Shown: positions 1 through 7,115, numbered from the stretch's first letter. The stretch is 8,866 nt of DNA from Alphaproteobacteria bacterium (GCA_020630305.1 JAHDBQ010000022.1:1-8866), one strand, 5' to 3'. Numbers and translations are program-made. The notes: generated by a model from the sequence alone, not told the origin.

Positions 1-95
1 AAAAAACAAAAAATGCTGATTCTTAAAATAAGGCTGTAAAAACCTGACAAAAATGCTATATTAACTACACAAAATAAAATGAAAGAGATGTAATT

Positions 96-533
96 ATGGA
101 AGAATATTTTCTGTGGTATAAGGCAATACATGTGATTTCAGTGATATCTTGGATGGCGGCCATGCTATATATGCCAAGGCTGTTTGTCTATCACGCAACA
201 GCTCAGAAAGGGTCAGAATTAGACCTTACTTTTCAGGTAATGGAAAAAAGACTGCAGCAAGTTATAATGACCCCGGCAATGGTACTTACTTACTTCTTTG
301 GGGTTTTGACAGCTTATGTATATGGTATAGAAGCTCTTGGAGCATGGTTCCATGTTAAAATGCTAGTGGTTCTTTTGCTTTCTGGTTTTCATGGTATGCT
401 TAGCAAGTGGCGGAAGAGTTTTATCAAAGGCGAGAATAAATATTCAGCAAAATTCTACAGAATAATGAATGAAGTTCCAACTTTTCTTATGATTATTGCG
501 GTTATAATGGTTGTGATTAAGCCATTTGAATAA
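96..533 (+). CDS. hemJ: HemJ, protoporphyrinogen IX oxidase (membrane)
   Basis: This 145-residue integral membrane protein belongs to the HemJ (formerly UPF0093) family, which oxidises protoporphyrinogen IX to protoporphyrin IX, the penultimate step of heme synthesis, in the inner membrane. Family hallmarks are visible: the N-terminal KAIHVISVISWMA segment with His12, MPRLFVYH at 26-33, MEKRLQQVIMTPAM at 49-62, WFHVKML at 84-90, and a C-terminal NEVPTFLM...VIKPF block at 125-144. About four hydrophobic membrane segments are seen (roughly 5-25, 57-77, 85-104, 122-142), and the length is normal for alphaproteobacterial members. A purine-rich GAAAGAGATG stretch just upstream (81-90) is a weak ribosome binding site. 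The gene is followed by a 91-base gap holding the nuoA promoter, so it is probably a separate transcription unit from nuo. The assignment is by motif recognition and is strong; the physiological electron acceptor is not evident. Confidence 0.93.
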   Translation: MEEYFLWYKAIHVISVISWMAAMLYMPRLFVYHATAQKGSELDLTFQVMEKRLQQVIMTPAMVLTYFFGVLTAYVYGIEALGAWFHVKMLVVLLLSGFHGMLSKWRKSFIKGENKYSAKFYRIMNEVPTFLMIIAVIMVVIKPFE

Positions 534-537
534 ACCT

Positions 538-564
538 TATAAAGAATAAACTTGATTCTTTGTA
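538..564 (+). repeat. Inverted repeat between hemJ and nuoA
   Basis: AAAGAAT (541-547) and ATTCTTT (555-561) are perfect reverse complements separated by 7 bases. The stem can be extended outward to 538-547 against 555-564 with one T-G wobble. It sits 4 bases beyond the hemJ stop codon and its right arm overlaps the putative -35 box of the nuoA promoter (552-557). The stem is nearly all A/T and is not followed by a T run, so it is a poor intrinsic terminator. It could be a weak hemJ 3' end, an operator, or chance in AT-rich DNA. Confidence 0.35.
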
Positions 565-581
565 CTTATTCGGAGTATAAT
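552..581 (+). promoter_or_regulatory. Sigma70-type promoter of the nuo operon
   Basis: TTGATT (552-557, four of six matches to the -35 consensus) and a perfect TATAAT (576-581) are separated by 18 bases. Transcription would begin near 588, giving a leader of about 36 bases before nuoA. The position, directly after hemJ and before a tightly packed gene series, fits the promoter for nuoA-E and probably for the genes up to nuoF. This is the best promoter match I found in the window. Confidence 0.7.
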
Positions 582-602
582 CTGCTCTAAAGTAAAAAAG
601 AT

Positions 603-612
603 TAATCGATTA
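603..612. repeat. 10-base palindrome TAATCGATTA in the nuoA leader
   Basis: TAATCGATTA is a perfect palindrome lying between the predicted transcription start (about 588) and the nuoA start codon at 625. Its position would suit a regulator site, but it is short and A/T-rich, so chance is a real possibility. Confidence 0.3.
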
Positions 613-624
613 TTTTATAAATTT

Positions 625-999
625 ATGATACAAAATAGCAGTTTTTATACGGAGTATTTAGCCATAGCAGTGTTTTTTGGCATAGCCACTTTTTTATCTA
701 TTGTAGTGGTTATACTACCGAAATTGCTAGCAACCGAAAAACCTCAGAAGGATAAATTATCCAGCTATGAATGCGGGTTTGATGCATTTGATGATGCGCG
801 CCGCAAATTCGATATACGCTTTTATCTAGTTGCTATATTATTTATTATCTTTGACCTTGAGGTTGCTTTCTTAATACCTTGGGCAATTAATTTAAGATCC
901 ATTGGTGCGTTTGGTTTTTGGTCAATGATGGTGTTTTTGTTAGTGCTAACGGCAGGATTTATATATGAATGGAAAAAGGGAGCGCTGGAATGGGAGTAG
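625..999 (+). CDS. nuoA: NADH-quinone oxidoreductase subunit A (ND3 homologue)
   Basis: NuoA is a small membrane subunit of proton-pumping complex I, located at the junction between the quinone arm and the membrane arm. The 124-residue protein has three hydrophobic segments (about 10-33, 64-88, 98-115). The diagnostic loop [18 protein letters not shown] (46-63) carries Cys50, equivalent to the ND3 loop cysteine, followed by [19 protein letters not shown] with acidic residues Asp77 and Glu79 in the second membrane segment. Length is typical. The start codon at 625 has no recognisable ribosome binding site, since the preceding bases are almost all A/T, but no better start fits the family N-terminus. 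It is the first gene behind the 552-581 promoter, and its end overlaps the start of nuoB. Confidence 0.96.
   Translation: MIQNSSFYTEYLAIAVFFGIATFLSIVVVILPKLLATEKPQKDKLSSYECGFDAFDDARRKFDIRFYLVAILFIIFDLEVAFLIPWAINLRSIGAFGFWSMMVFLLVLTAGFIYEWKKGALEWE
976..982 (+). promoter_or_regulatory. Ribosome binding site that sets the nuoB start
   Basis: AAGGGAG inside the 3' end of nuoA lies 7 bases before ATG 990, an ideal spacing. The in-frame ATG at 969 has only A/T-rich sequence ahead of it, so 990 is the better nuoB start. Confidence 0.75.
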
Positions 1000-1523
1000 A
1001 CACAAAAGAAATTGACGCAATAAAAAATGTTAAAAACCAAGATGATTTTTTCAAGGAGGAAATGTCTGATCGTGGTTTTGTAACAGCCAAGCTTGACGAT
1101 TTAATAGGCTGGGCAAGATCAAACTCGCTGTGGCCAATGACATTTGGCTTAGCATGCTGCGCAGTAGAAATGATGCAGGCAGCATCTAGCCGCTACGATA
1201 TGGACAAGTTCGGATTCTTATTTAGGCCAAGCCCGCGCCAAGCAGATGTGATGATAGTCGCTGGCACCTTAACTAATAAAATGGCTCCGGCAATGCGCAG
1301 AGTTTACGACCAGATGGCCGAACCAAAATACGTGATTTCCATGGGAAGCTGTGCAAATGGCGGTGGATATTATCATTATTCATACTCAGTAGTTAGAGGC
1401 TGCGACCGCGTTGTTCCTGTTGATGTTTACGTGCCAGGTTGCCCGCCAACAGCAGAAGCCTTGATATATGGCCTAATGCAACTGCAGCGCAAAATAAAAA
1501 GAACTACCAGGTTTAAGGGGTAG
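990..1523 (+). CDS. nuoB: NADH-quinone oxidoreductase subunit B (PSST), N2 cluster
   Basis: NuoB carries the terminal iron-sulfur cluster N2, which passes electrons to ubiquinone in the peripheral arm of complex I. With the start at 990 the protein is 177 residues. The four N2 ligands are visible: the adjacent pair Cys56-Cys57 in [10 protein letters not shown], Cys121 in [11 protein letters not shown], and Cys151 in [11 protein letters not shown]. The region [20 protein letters not shown] (81-100) is the conserved quinone-side core. An upstream in-frame ATG at 969 would add seven residues, but the AAGGGAG site favours 990. The gene overlaps the nuoA stop by 10 bases, suggesting translational coupling, and nuoC follows after 4 bases. 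Nothing essential is missing. Confidence 0.97.
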   Translation: MGVDTKEIDAIKNVKNQDDFFKEEMSDRGFVTAKLDDLIGWARSNSLWPMTFGLACCAVEMMQAASSRYDMDKFGFLFRPSPRQADVMIVAGTLTNKMAPAMRRVYDQMAEPKYVISMGSCANGGGYYHYSYSVVRGCDRVVPVDVYVPGCPPTAEALIYGLMQLQRKIKRTTRFKG

Positions 1524-1527
1524 TAAT

Positions 1528-2118
1528 ATGATAAAAAAAACAATCAAAGAATTTGCAAAAGATTTCTCCTTAAAGCCGCTAGACATAGATGGTTTTATTG
1601 CATACAGCGCCCCTCATGAACATATTGCAAAGCTACTTCGTTTTGTAAAAGAAAATAAAGATCTGAGATTCACAGTTCTTACCGATCTTTTTGCTGCTGA
1701 CTTCCTTGAGAAAAACAAGCGTTTTGAAGTTGTGTATAGCCTGCTTAGCCTTAAGCTAAATAAAAGACTAATGTTTAAAACTGCGCTTGCAGAAAAAGAA
1801 CAAATAGATTCTGTTACAAAAATATTCAGTGCAGCTTGTTGGTACGAGCGCGAAATATTTGATATGTATGGGATAGAGTTTAAAAACTCTCCTGATATGC
1901 GTAGAATACTAACTGATTATGGTTTTACAGGGCACCCGCTTCGTAAAGATTTTCCATTAAGCGGCCATTTGCAGGTGAAGTATGACGAGAAAGAAGAAAA
2001 AGTGGTTTATGAGCCTGTAAATCTTGAACAAGAATACAGAGATTTTGATTTTGTATCTGAATGGGAAGGTCCAGGTGAATATAAATTACCAGGCGATGAA
2101 AAAGCCACTAAAGAATAG
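1528..2118 (+). CDS. nuoC: NADH-quinone oxidoreductase subunit C (30 kDa)
   Basis: NuoC is the 30 kDa subunit of the hydrophilic arm of complex I and has no cofactor; it packs against NuoD and NuoB. The 196-residue protein shows the family signature, starting at about residue 106: [14 protein letters not shown], then [11 protein letters not shown] and [12 protein letters not shown]. The C-terminal tail with [14 protein letters not shown] is also typical of alphaproteobacterial and mitochondrial homologues. It is a stand-alone NuoC and not the NuoCD fusion found in enterobacteria. AAGGGG at 1515-1520, within the end of nuoB, lies 7 bases before the start codon. nuoD begins about 20 bases downstream. 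Confidence 0.96.
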   Translation: MIKKTIKEFAKDFSLKPLDIDGFIAYSAPHEHIAKLLRFVKENKDLRFTVLTDLFAADFLEKNKRFEVVYSLLSLKLNKRLMFKTALAEKEQIDSVTKIFSAACWYEREIFDMYGIEFKNSPDMRRILTDYGFTGHPLRKDFPLSGHLQVKYDEKEEKVVYEPVNLEQEYRDFDFVSEWEGPGEYKLPGDEKATKE

Positions 2119-2126
2119 GGGCGACC

Positions 2127-2131
2127 AAGGA
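2127..2131 (+). promoter_or_regulatory. Ribosome binding site for nuoD
   Basis: AAGGA precedes two in-frame ATGs: 2135 at 3 bases and 2141 at 9 bases. The spacing favours 2141. The far upstream ATG at 2024 lies inside nuoC and would add an extension that does not look like NuoD. Confidence 0.6.
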
Positions 2132-2140
2132 ATAATGAAT

Positions 2141-3322
2141 ATGTCAGAAAATATAGAGAAAAAAACCACTACCATTAATTTTGGCCCGCAGCATCCGGCG
2201 GCTCATGGTGTGTTGCGTCTTATTCTTGAAATGGATGGCGAGGTGGTAAATAAAGCTGACCCGCATATTGGTCTTCTGCACCGCGGAACTGAGAAATTAA
2301 TAGAGCATAAAACTTACACGCAAGCCTTGCCGTATTTCGACAGGCTGGATTACGTTTCTCCTATGTGCCAGGAGCACACTTATTCTCTTGCAGTAGAGAA
2401 GCTTCTTGGCTGCAGCGTGCCGCGAAGGGCTAGCTTTATCCGAGTTTTATTTTCTGAGCTTACAAGAATCTTGAATCATGCTATGAATATCGGTACTCAG
2501 GCTGTTGATCTTGGAGCAACGACGCCTTTATTGTGGCTATTTGAAGAACGCGAAAAAATTATGGAATTTTATGAGCGTGTTTCGGGATCTAGGATGCATG
2601 CGAACTACATAAGGCCAGGCGGTGTTACGTCTGACTTACCAGAAGGAATCTTGGATGATATTTTGGTTTTCTGTGACGGTTTTGAAAAGCAAATGAAGGA
2701 TGTTGAAACCCTGCTTAATAATAATAGAATATGGAAACAGCGCCTTGTTGATGTTGGCGTAGTTACGCAAAAGCAGGCAATGGATTGGGGCTTTTCTGGC
2801 GTGATGTTACGCGGTAGTGGCATTGAGTGGGATCTTAGAAAAAGCAATCCTTATGAAATATATGACGAGCTAGAATTTGACGTACCAGTAGGAAAAAATG
2901 GTGATTGTTATGATCGCTACTTAATAAGAGTAGAGGAGATGTACCAGTCAGTGAGAATAATTAGGCAATGCATACAGAAGATGCCAGACGGGCCTGTAAG
3001 GTCTGATGACCCTAAACTATCTCCGCCTAAAAGAGCCGATATGAAAGATTCCATGGAGGCGATGATTAATCACTTTAAACTCTATACGGAAGGATATAAT
3101 GTTCCAGCAGGCGAGTTTTACGCTTGCACAGAAGCTCCAAAAGGTGAGTTTGGCGTTTATTTATATTCAGATGGTAGCAATAAGCCGTACAGATGCAGAA
3201 TTAAAGCTCCTGGCTTTGCGCATTTGCAAGGGCTTGACTTCATGACAAAGGGGCATTTAATGGCAGATGTGGTGTCAGTAATTTCTAGTTTGGATATTGT
3301 TTTTGGAGAAATAGATAGATGA
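2141..3322 (+). CDS. nuoD: NADH-quinone oxidoreductase subunit D (49 kDa)
   Basis: NuoD, related to the large subunit of [NiFe] hydrogenases, forms most of the ubiquinone-binding pocket of complex I with NuoB. From ATG 2141 the product is 393 residues, normal for the family; ATG 2135 would add two residues. The N-terminal motif [15 protein letters not shown] carries His22, and [12 protein letters not shown] carries Tyr71. These are spaced exactly like the quinone-contacting His and Tyr of Thermus NuoD. Other family blocks are [14 protein letters not shown], the NHAMNIG region, [12 protein letters not shown], and the C-terminal [27 protein letters not shown] and [16 protein letters not shown]. 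An in-frame opening from 2024 is only overlap with nuoC. The stop codon overlaps the nuoE start (ATGA), indicating coupled translation. Confidence 0.96.
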   Translation: MSENIEKKTTTINFGPQHPAAHGVLRLILEMDGEVVNKADPHIGLLHRGTEKLIEHKTYTQALPYFDRLDYVSPMCQEHTYSLAVEKLLGCSVPRRASFIRVLFSELTRILNHAMNIGTQAVDLGATTPLLWLFEEREKIMEFYERVSGSRMHANYIRPGGVTSDLPEGILDDILVFCDGFEKQMKDVETLLNNNRIWKQRLVDVGVVTQKQAMDWGFSGVMLRGSGIEWDLRKSNPYEIYDELEFDVPVGKNGDCYDRYLIRVEEMYQSVRIIRQCIQKMPDGPVRSDDPKLSPPKRADMKDSMEAMINHFKLYTEGYNVPAGEFYACTEAPKGEFGVYLYSDGSNKPYRCRIKAPGFAHLQGLDFMTKGHLMADVVSVISSLDIVFGEIDR

Positions 3323-3828
3323 CAAAAGAGCAAACTAAACAATTTGTATTCAGCGAAGAGAATTTGGCGAAGTCGGAAGAGATTCTTGTTAAATATCCTA
3401 ATGAACAAAAAAAGAGTGCGGTGCTACCGCTGCTTGACCTTGCCCAAAGACAAAATAATAACTGGCTTTCTGTGCCTGTAATTGAATATGTTGCGGAGCT
3501 TATAGAGCAGCCTTATATGCGGGTGTATGAGGTAGCGAGTTTTTATTCAATGTTTAATTTAAAACCTGTTGGTAAATATCATATTCAGCTATGCGGAACA
3601 ACCCCGTGCTGGCTTGCGGGCTCCGATAAAATAAAAGAATCATTTGAAAAACATACAAAAACCAGCTGTGGTTCAACTTCAAAAGATGATTTATTTACTA
3701 TTACTGAGGTTGAATGTTTGGGTGCGTGTAGGAATGCTCCACTGGTACAAATCAATGATGATTTCCATGAGGATCTAAATGAAGAAAGGGTTCAGAAAAT
3801 AGTGGAAGATTTAAGAAATAAGCAATAA
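3319..3828 (+). CDS. nuoE: NADH-quinone oxidoreductase subunit E (24 kDa), N1a cluster
   Basis: NuoE is the 24 kDa thioredoxin-like [2Fe-2S] subunit of the NADH dehydrogenase module and partners NuoF. The 169-residue protein has the two ligand pairs in the family spacing: Cys92 and Cys97 in [12 protein letters not shown], and Cys133 and Cys137 in [17 protein letters not shown]. The N-terminal helical part, with [20 protein letters not shown] and [16 protein letters not shown], is also typical. GGAG at 3305-3308 is a usable ribosome binding site inside nuoD, and the start codon overlaps the nuoD stop. In many bacteria nuoF follows directly; here an unrelated exported-protein gene lies between them. 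Confidence 0.96.
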   Translation: MTKEQTKQFVFSEENLAKSEEILVKYPNEQKKSAVLPLLDLAQRQNNNWLSVPVIEYVAELIEQPYMRVYEVASFYSMFNLKPVGKYHIQLCGTTPCWLAGSDKIKESFEKHTKTSCGSTSKDDLFTITEVECLGACRNAPLVQINDDFHEDLNEERVQKIVEDLRNKQ

Positions 3829-3849
3829 TTTTATGGAATAGTTTATATT

Positions 3850-4491
3850 ATGATTATAAGAAAAATATTTTTAATTACATTAGCGGTTCTTTTTGCAGCA
3901 AGCCAAGCTTTTGCATCTAACGCTCCTGGTGAATATAAAATAGAAAAAAGAAGGTTACATTATAAAGATACAATCAGAAAAGATGAGTGCCCGGGTCATC
4001 TTGACTACCCATATTTAATTGGCAAAGATCAGGATATATGCAAAAAAATCAATGAAGAAATTCATGATTTTGTAGAATTGCACGGGTCATGCCTTAAAGA
4101 GCCAGAAGGGGATGCTCATTTAAGTTATGCAGTACAGGCTACGGCAAATAAAAACATCATCAGCATAAAGTGGCGCTTAAAAGAAAAAGGCGAGATTAAA
4201 AAGATCGATACTTTAAATATAAAAGTTGATGAGTGCAGGGCTCTACATGCCTATGATGTGCTAGCAATTCTTGATAAAGATAAGCTAAACGAGATGATAG
4301 AATTATCTGATAAACACCTGTCACAAAGCTGCGGATGGGGGCAGTTTTTAGATAAGGTGGAAAAAGAAGAAATTCAGTTTTATATGAAAAACAAGCATTG
4401 GCATATTATATTTAATATAACTGATGAAATACAGCATTTAGTTGATGTGCCAATACCAAATAATTTGTTAAAAAAAGAAAGAGATATCTAG
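3850..4491 (+). CDS. Exported protein of unknown function, possibly DUF4163/DUF3298-like
   Basis: I do not recognise this 213-residue protein with certainty. It starts with a clear Sec signal peptide: MIIRK, a hydrophobic core about 6-17, and a likely cut after AFA (residue 22). The mature protein should therefore be periplasmic. It contains five cysteines (47, 64, 81, 129, 161), an odd number, and no further membrane segment. The layout recalls the DUF4163 plus DUF3298 arrangement of RsiV/PdaC-type proteins: [20 protein letters not shown] (52-71), NKNIISIKW (100-108), [21 protein letters not shown] (118-138), and a C-terminal [13 protein letters not shown]...[10 protein letters not shown] (177-207). 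The usual Gly-Gly-Ala-His part of DUF3298 is not seen, so this would be a divergent member; that is inference only. GGAA at 3835-3838 is a weak ribosome binding site. The gaps of 21 bases from nuoE and 8 bases to nuoF point to co-transcription with complex I genes. A role in complex I assembly is conceivable, but the protein would be on the wrong side of the membrane for the peripheral arm. Confidence 0.85.
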   Translation: MIIRKIFLITLAVLFAASQAFASNAPGEYKIEKRRLHYKDTIRKDECPGHLDYPYLIGKDQDICKKINEEIHDFVELHGSCLKEPEGDAHLSYAVQATANKNIISIKWRLKEKGEIKKIDTLNIKVDECRALHAYDVLAILDKDKLNEMIELSDKHLSQSCGWGQFLDKVEKEEIQFYMKNKHWHIIFNITDEIQHLVDVPIPNNLLKKERDI

Positions 4492-4499
4492 CAAAATAT

Positions 4500-5762
4500 A
4501 TGTTAAAAGAGCAAGATAAAATATTTACAAACATAGATGGTCTAAAACCAGCTGCGCTAACAGATGCAAAAAAACGAGGAGATTGGGATAGTACTGCCTC
4601 ACTTGTTAAGCTGGGCAGAGAAAAAATCGTAGAGCAGGTTAAAAACTCTGGGCTTCGTGGTAGGGGAGGGGCTGGCTTTTCGACTGGAATGAAATGGTCA
4701 TTCATGCCAAAAGATAGCGACAAGCCTTCTTATTTGGTTGTAAATGCAGACGAGTCTGAACCTGGAACTTGTAAGGACCGCGACATTATCCGCTATGAGC
4801 CGCAAAAACTAATAGAAGGGTGTTTGCTTGCTAGCGTTGGTATTGGTGCAAATACTTGCTACATCTATATAAGGGGCGAATTTTATAACGAAGCTCTTAT
4901 CTTGCAAAAGGCAATCGATGAAGCTTATGCGGATGGTTTAATTGGTAAGAATGCTTGCGGCTCTGGTTATGATCTGGATGTTTATTTGCATCGCGGGGCT
5001 GGAGCTTATATTTGCGGTGAGGAAACTGCATTGCTTGAGAGTTTAGAAGGCAAGAAGGGGCAACCGCGATTAAAGCCCCCATTCCCGGCAGCATATGGTT
5101 TATATGGATGCCCAACGACTATTAATAATGTAGAATCTATTGCTGTAGTGCCAACCATCTTAAGACGCGGTGCTGAGTGGTTTGCATCTTTGGGTAAGGA
5201 AAACAATACAGGTACAAAATTATTTTGTATATCTGGCCATGTTAACAATCCATGCAATGTAGAAGAAGAGATGGGAATTCCGCTAAAGGAGTTGATCGAA
5301 AAATATGCGGGCGGCGTAAAAGGCGGTTGGGATAACTTAAAAGCTATCATTCCAGGTGGCTCTTCAGTTCCACTGATTCCTAAATCTGTATCCGAAGAAG
5401 TAACCATGGATTTTGACTCCTTAAGAGCTGTGAATTCAGGACTTGGAACCGGAGGGGTTATTGTTATGGACCAATCCACAGATATAATATACGCTATCGC
5501 AAGGTTAAGTAAGTTTTACATGCACGAATCATGCGGCCAATGTACACCTTGCAGAGAGGGTACGGGGTGGATGTGGCGCGTGATGATGCGCCTTGTGAAA
5601 GGCAATGCTAAACCAGAGGAAATAGATGAACTACTTGATGTTTCTAAGCAGGTTGAGGGACATACTATTTGCGCCCTAGGCGATGCGGCTGCCTGGCCGG
5701 TTCAAGGATTAATTCGTCATTTCAGAGATGAAATAATAGATCGTATAAAAAGCTTTGCTTAA
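4500..5762 (+). CDS. nuoF: NADH-quinone oxidoreductase subunit F (51 kDa), NADH/FMN/N3
   Basis: NuoF is the cytoplasmic entry point of complex I: it binds NADH and FMN and passes electrons to the [4Fe-4S] cluster N3. All motifs are visible in the 420-residue protein. The glycine-rich nucleotide site is [13 protein letters not shown] (51-63), the FMN region is [14 protein letters not shown] (82-95), and [19 protein letters not shown] starts at 167. The N3 ligands are Cys345, Cys348 and Cys351 in [12 protein letters not shown], plus Cys391 in [15 protein letters not shown]. The N-terminus [11 protein letters not shown] resembles Rickettsia NuoF, supporting the start at 4500, although no ribosome binding site is seen in the 8-base gap after the preceding gene. 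nuoG does not follow; pgi does. In Rickettsia, nuoF also lies away from nuoG and near lepB-rnc-era. Confidence 0.97.
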   Translation: MLKEQDKIFTNIDGLKPAALTDAKKRGDWDSTASLVKLGREKIVEQVKNSGLRGRGGAGFSTGMKWSFMPKDSDKPSYLVVNADESEPGTCKDRDIIRYEPQKLIEGCLLASVGIGANTCYIYIRGEFYNEALILQKAIDEAYADGLIGKNACGSGYDLDVYLHRGAGAYICGEETALLESLEGKKGQPRLKPPFPAAYGLYGCPTTINNVESIAVVPTILRRGAEWFASLGKENNTGTKLFCISGHVNNPCNVEEEMGIPLKELIEKYAGGVKGGWDNLKAIIPGGSSVPLIPKSVSEEVTMDFDSLRAVNSGLGTGGVIVMDQSTDIIYAIARLSKFYMHESCGQCTPCREGTGWMWRVMMRLVKGNAKPEEIDELLDVSKQVEGHTICALGDAAAWPVQGLIRHFRDEIIDRIKSFA

Positions 5763-5783
5763 TTTAAAAAATCATTTTATAAA
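5755..5783 (+). promoter_or_regulatory. Possible pgi promoter giving a near-leaderless mRNA
   Basis: TTGCTT (5755-5760) and TATAAA (5778-5783) are 17 bases apart. Initiation about 7 bases downstream would fall near 5790, almost at the pgi ATG (5792), and there is no ribosome binding site before that ATG. The region is nearly all A/T, so a chance match is likely enough that this remains tentative. Confidence 0.3.
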
Positions 5784-5791
5784 TATAAAAT

Positions 5792-7018
5792 ATGCACCAA
5801 ATAAAATATTATAACACAAACAAAACAGAAGATGAGTTTGAAAGTAAGTTAGAAAATGCGGTTTCAAAAATCACAGCTAAAATAAAAGAAGACACTCCGG
5901 AGTTCAGAATTTTTTCTATTACCGAAGCAAAAAAGCAGGTAAAAGAGTTTTCTGAAACAGCGCTAGAAATACAAAATAACTTTACTGACCTTTTAGTTAT
6001 TGCTATGGGCGGGTCAGTGCTAAACCCCGAATCGCTAATAAGGTTAAACACAACACATAGGCAAGAAAAAACCCGTGTGCATTATGTGCATAATACAGAT
6101 CCTATATATTTAAAAAAAATATTATCCGAAGTAAATTTACAAAAATGTGCGGTACTCACCACAAGTAATTCTGGTCAGACATTAGAGACCAACGCTCTAC
6201 TTGCTTGCGTTATAAAAGAGTTTCAAAACAACAATATTACCGACCTTGACAAAAGATGCTTCTTTATTACTAAACCAAACGAAGGAATATTGCATGATTT
6301 AGCAAAGCAAGTTGGTGGTAAAGTCATACCACACGCTCAGAATATTAGCGGTAGATATTCTGGACTTACTAATGTTAGCACTCTCCCGAGTATGATAGCA
6401 GGCGTTGATATAGATGGATATTTAGAAGGTGCTGAAGCGGCAATTAATGAATTCATTAACAATCAGGCGCATAGCGCACCGGCTATAGCTGCTGTAAATA
6501 TTCTAGCTAGCAAAAAAAGTAATATGATAAACATGGGCTATCTGCAACAATATGCAGCATTCTTAGAATGGTATTCGCAGATTATTTCTGAATCGCTTGG
6601 TAAAGAAGGTATGGGAATAACTCCAGTTAGAGGGCTTGGACCAAATGATCAGCACAGTATGCTGCAACTATACTTAGAGGGCCCTGAAGATAAATTTTAT
6701 AGCTTATTTTACTGCAAGAATATTAGGCAGGATCTACAGACTGCAAGCATCCCAGAGTTTGGAGACATTGCTGGAAAATCCCTAGAAAAAATAAATGAAG
6801 CAAGTTTTACGGCAACGTCTATTGCTCTTTCTAAGCAAGGCTTACCGCTTAGAACTATAATTATTGAAGATTTAAGCGCTAAATCTATTGGATATCTAAC
6901 AGCAAACTCTATGCTTGAAGTTGTTATTATCGGAAAAATGATGGGTATCAACCCTTTTAATCAACCTGGTGTTGAGCTTATAAAAGTTGAATCTAGGAAA
7001 ATCATGAGCACTATATAA
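5792..7018 (+). CDS. pgi: Glucose-6-phosphate isomerase, compact form
   Basis: Pgi interconverts glucose-6-phosphate and fructose-6-phosphate in the cytoplasm. The 408-residue protein is shorter than the roughly 550-residue enterobacterial enzyme but near the size of compact bacterial forms. It has the two sugar-isomerase (SIS) domains. The first contains MGGSVLNPE (72-80) and the phosphate-binding TSNSGQTLET (124-133). GRYSGLTNVSTLP (187-199) carries Arg188. Residues equivalent to the catalytic set are present: Glu267 in SESLGKEG, His288 in GPNDQHSMLQLYLEGP, and Gln391 and Lys398 in the C-terminal NPFNQPGVELIK. It is therefore expected to be active. The gene sits between nuoF (29-base A/T-only gap apart from one C) and lepB, with no other glycolytic gene nearby. 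The start has no ribosome binding site; no better start is evident. The main uncertainty is whether glucose-6-phosphate is its physiological substrate. Confidence 0.93.
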   Translation: MHQIKYYNTNKTEDEFESKLENAVSKITAKIKEDTPEFRIFSITEAKKQVKEFSETALEIQNNFTDLLVIAMGGSVLNPESLIRLNTTHRQEKTRVHYVHNTDPIYLKKILSEVNLQKCAVLTTSNSGQTLETNALLACVIKEFQNNNITDLDKRCFFITKPNEGILHDLAKQVGGKVIPHAQNISGRYSGLTNVSTLPSMIAGVDIDGYLEGAEAAINEFINNQAHSAPAIAAVNILASKKSNMINMGYLQQYAAFLEWYSQIISESLGKEGMGITPVRGLGPNDQHSMLQLYLEGPEDKFYSLFYCKNIRQDLQTASIPEFGDIAGKSLEKINEASFTATSIALSKQGLPLRTIIIEDLSAKSIGYLTANSMLEVVIIGKMMGINPFNQPGVELIKVESRKIMSTI

Positions 7019-7040
7019 TAGTATTTTGCTTCTTGATTAC

Positions 7041-7068
7041 TAGATTAATTAAAATAATTGTTTATAAT
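7041..7068 (+). promoter_or_regulatory. Likely promoter of lepB-rnc-era
   Basis: A perfect -10 hexamer TATAAT (7063-7068) lies 47 bases before the lepB start in the longest non-coding gap after pgi. The -35 is uncertain: TAGATT (7041-7046) has the right spacing of 16 but matches the consensus poorly, while the better TTGATT (7033-7038) is 24 bases away. A TG at 7059-7060 is one base out of place for an extended -10. The location favours a real promoter; the exact elements are unsure. Confidence 0.4.
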
Positions 7069-7090
7069 ATATGATATATTTAATTATAAA
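7061..7090. repeat. A/T inverted repeat over the lepB promoter region
   Basis: TTTATAAT (7061-7068) and ATTATAAA (7083-7090) are perfect reverse complements separated by 14 bases. The left arm covers the putative -10 box. No G/C pairs are in the stem and no terminator T run follows, so it is not a convincing pgi terminator. An operator or chance are the alternatives. Confidence 0.3.
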
Positions 7091-7102
7091 TAAAAATATC
7101 GT

Positions 7103-7107
7103 GAGGT
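7103..7107 (+). promoter_or_regulatory. Ribosome binding site of lepB
   Basis: GAGGT lies 8 bases before the lepB ATG at 7116, in an otherwise A/T-rich leader. It supports that start and contrasts with nuoA, nuoF and pgi, which lack such a site. Confidence 0.7.
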
Positions 7108-7115
7108 CTATTTAA

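Noticed and set aside
44..80. Possible hemJ promoter with CTGACA (44-49) as -35
   Set aside because: The -35 is good, but no acceptable -10 lies 16-18 bases downstream; TATATT (58-63) is too close and TAAAAT (75-80) too far. Not supported enough to list.
1..95. End of an upstream gene or small ORF before hemJ
   Set aside because: All three forward frames meet stops early and the A-rich sequence shows no coding pattern; I see nothing definite in it.
2024..2140. N-terminal extension of NuoD from ATG 2024
   Set aside because: It lies in another frame of nuoC, has no NuoD-like sequence, and AAGGA at 2127-2131 points to 2135/2141.
5006..5479. 157-codon open frame on the minus strand inside nuoF
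   Set aside because: It lies wholly opposite strongly conserved NuoF coding sequence, its translation shows no recognisable domain, and no gene signals accompany it; treated as a shadow frame.
5763..5791. Terminator between nuoF and pgi
   Set aside because: The gap is A/T-rich with no G/C hairpin, so no intrinsic terminator can be claimed; read-through from nuoF into pgi remains possible.
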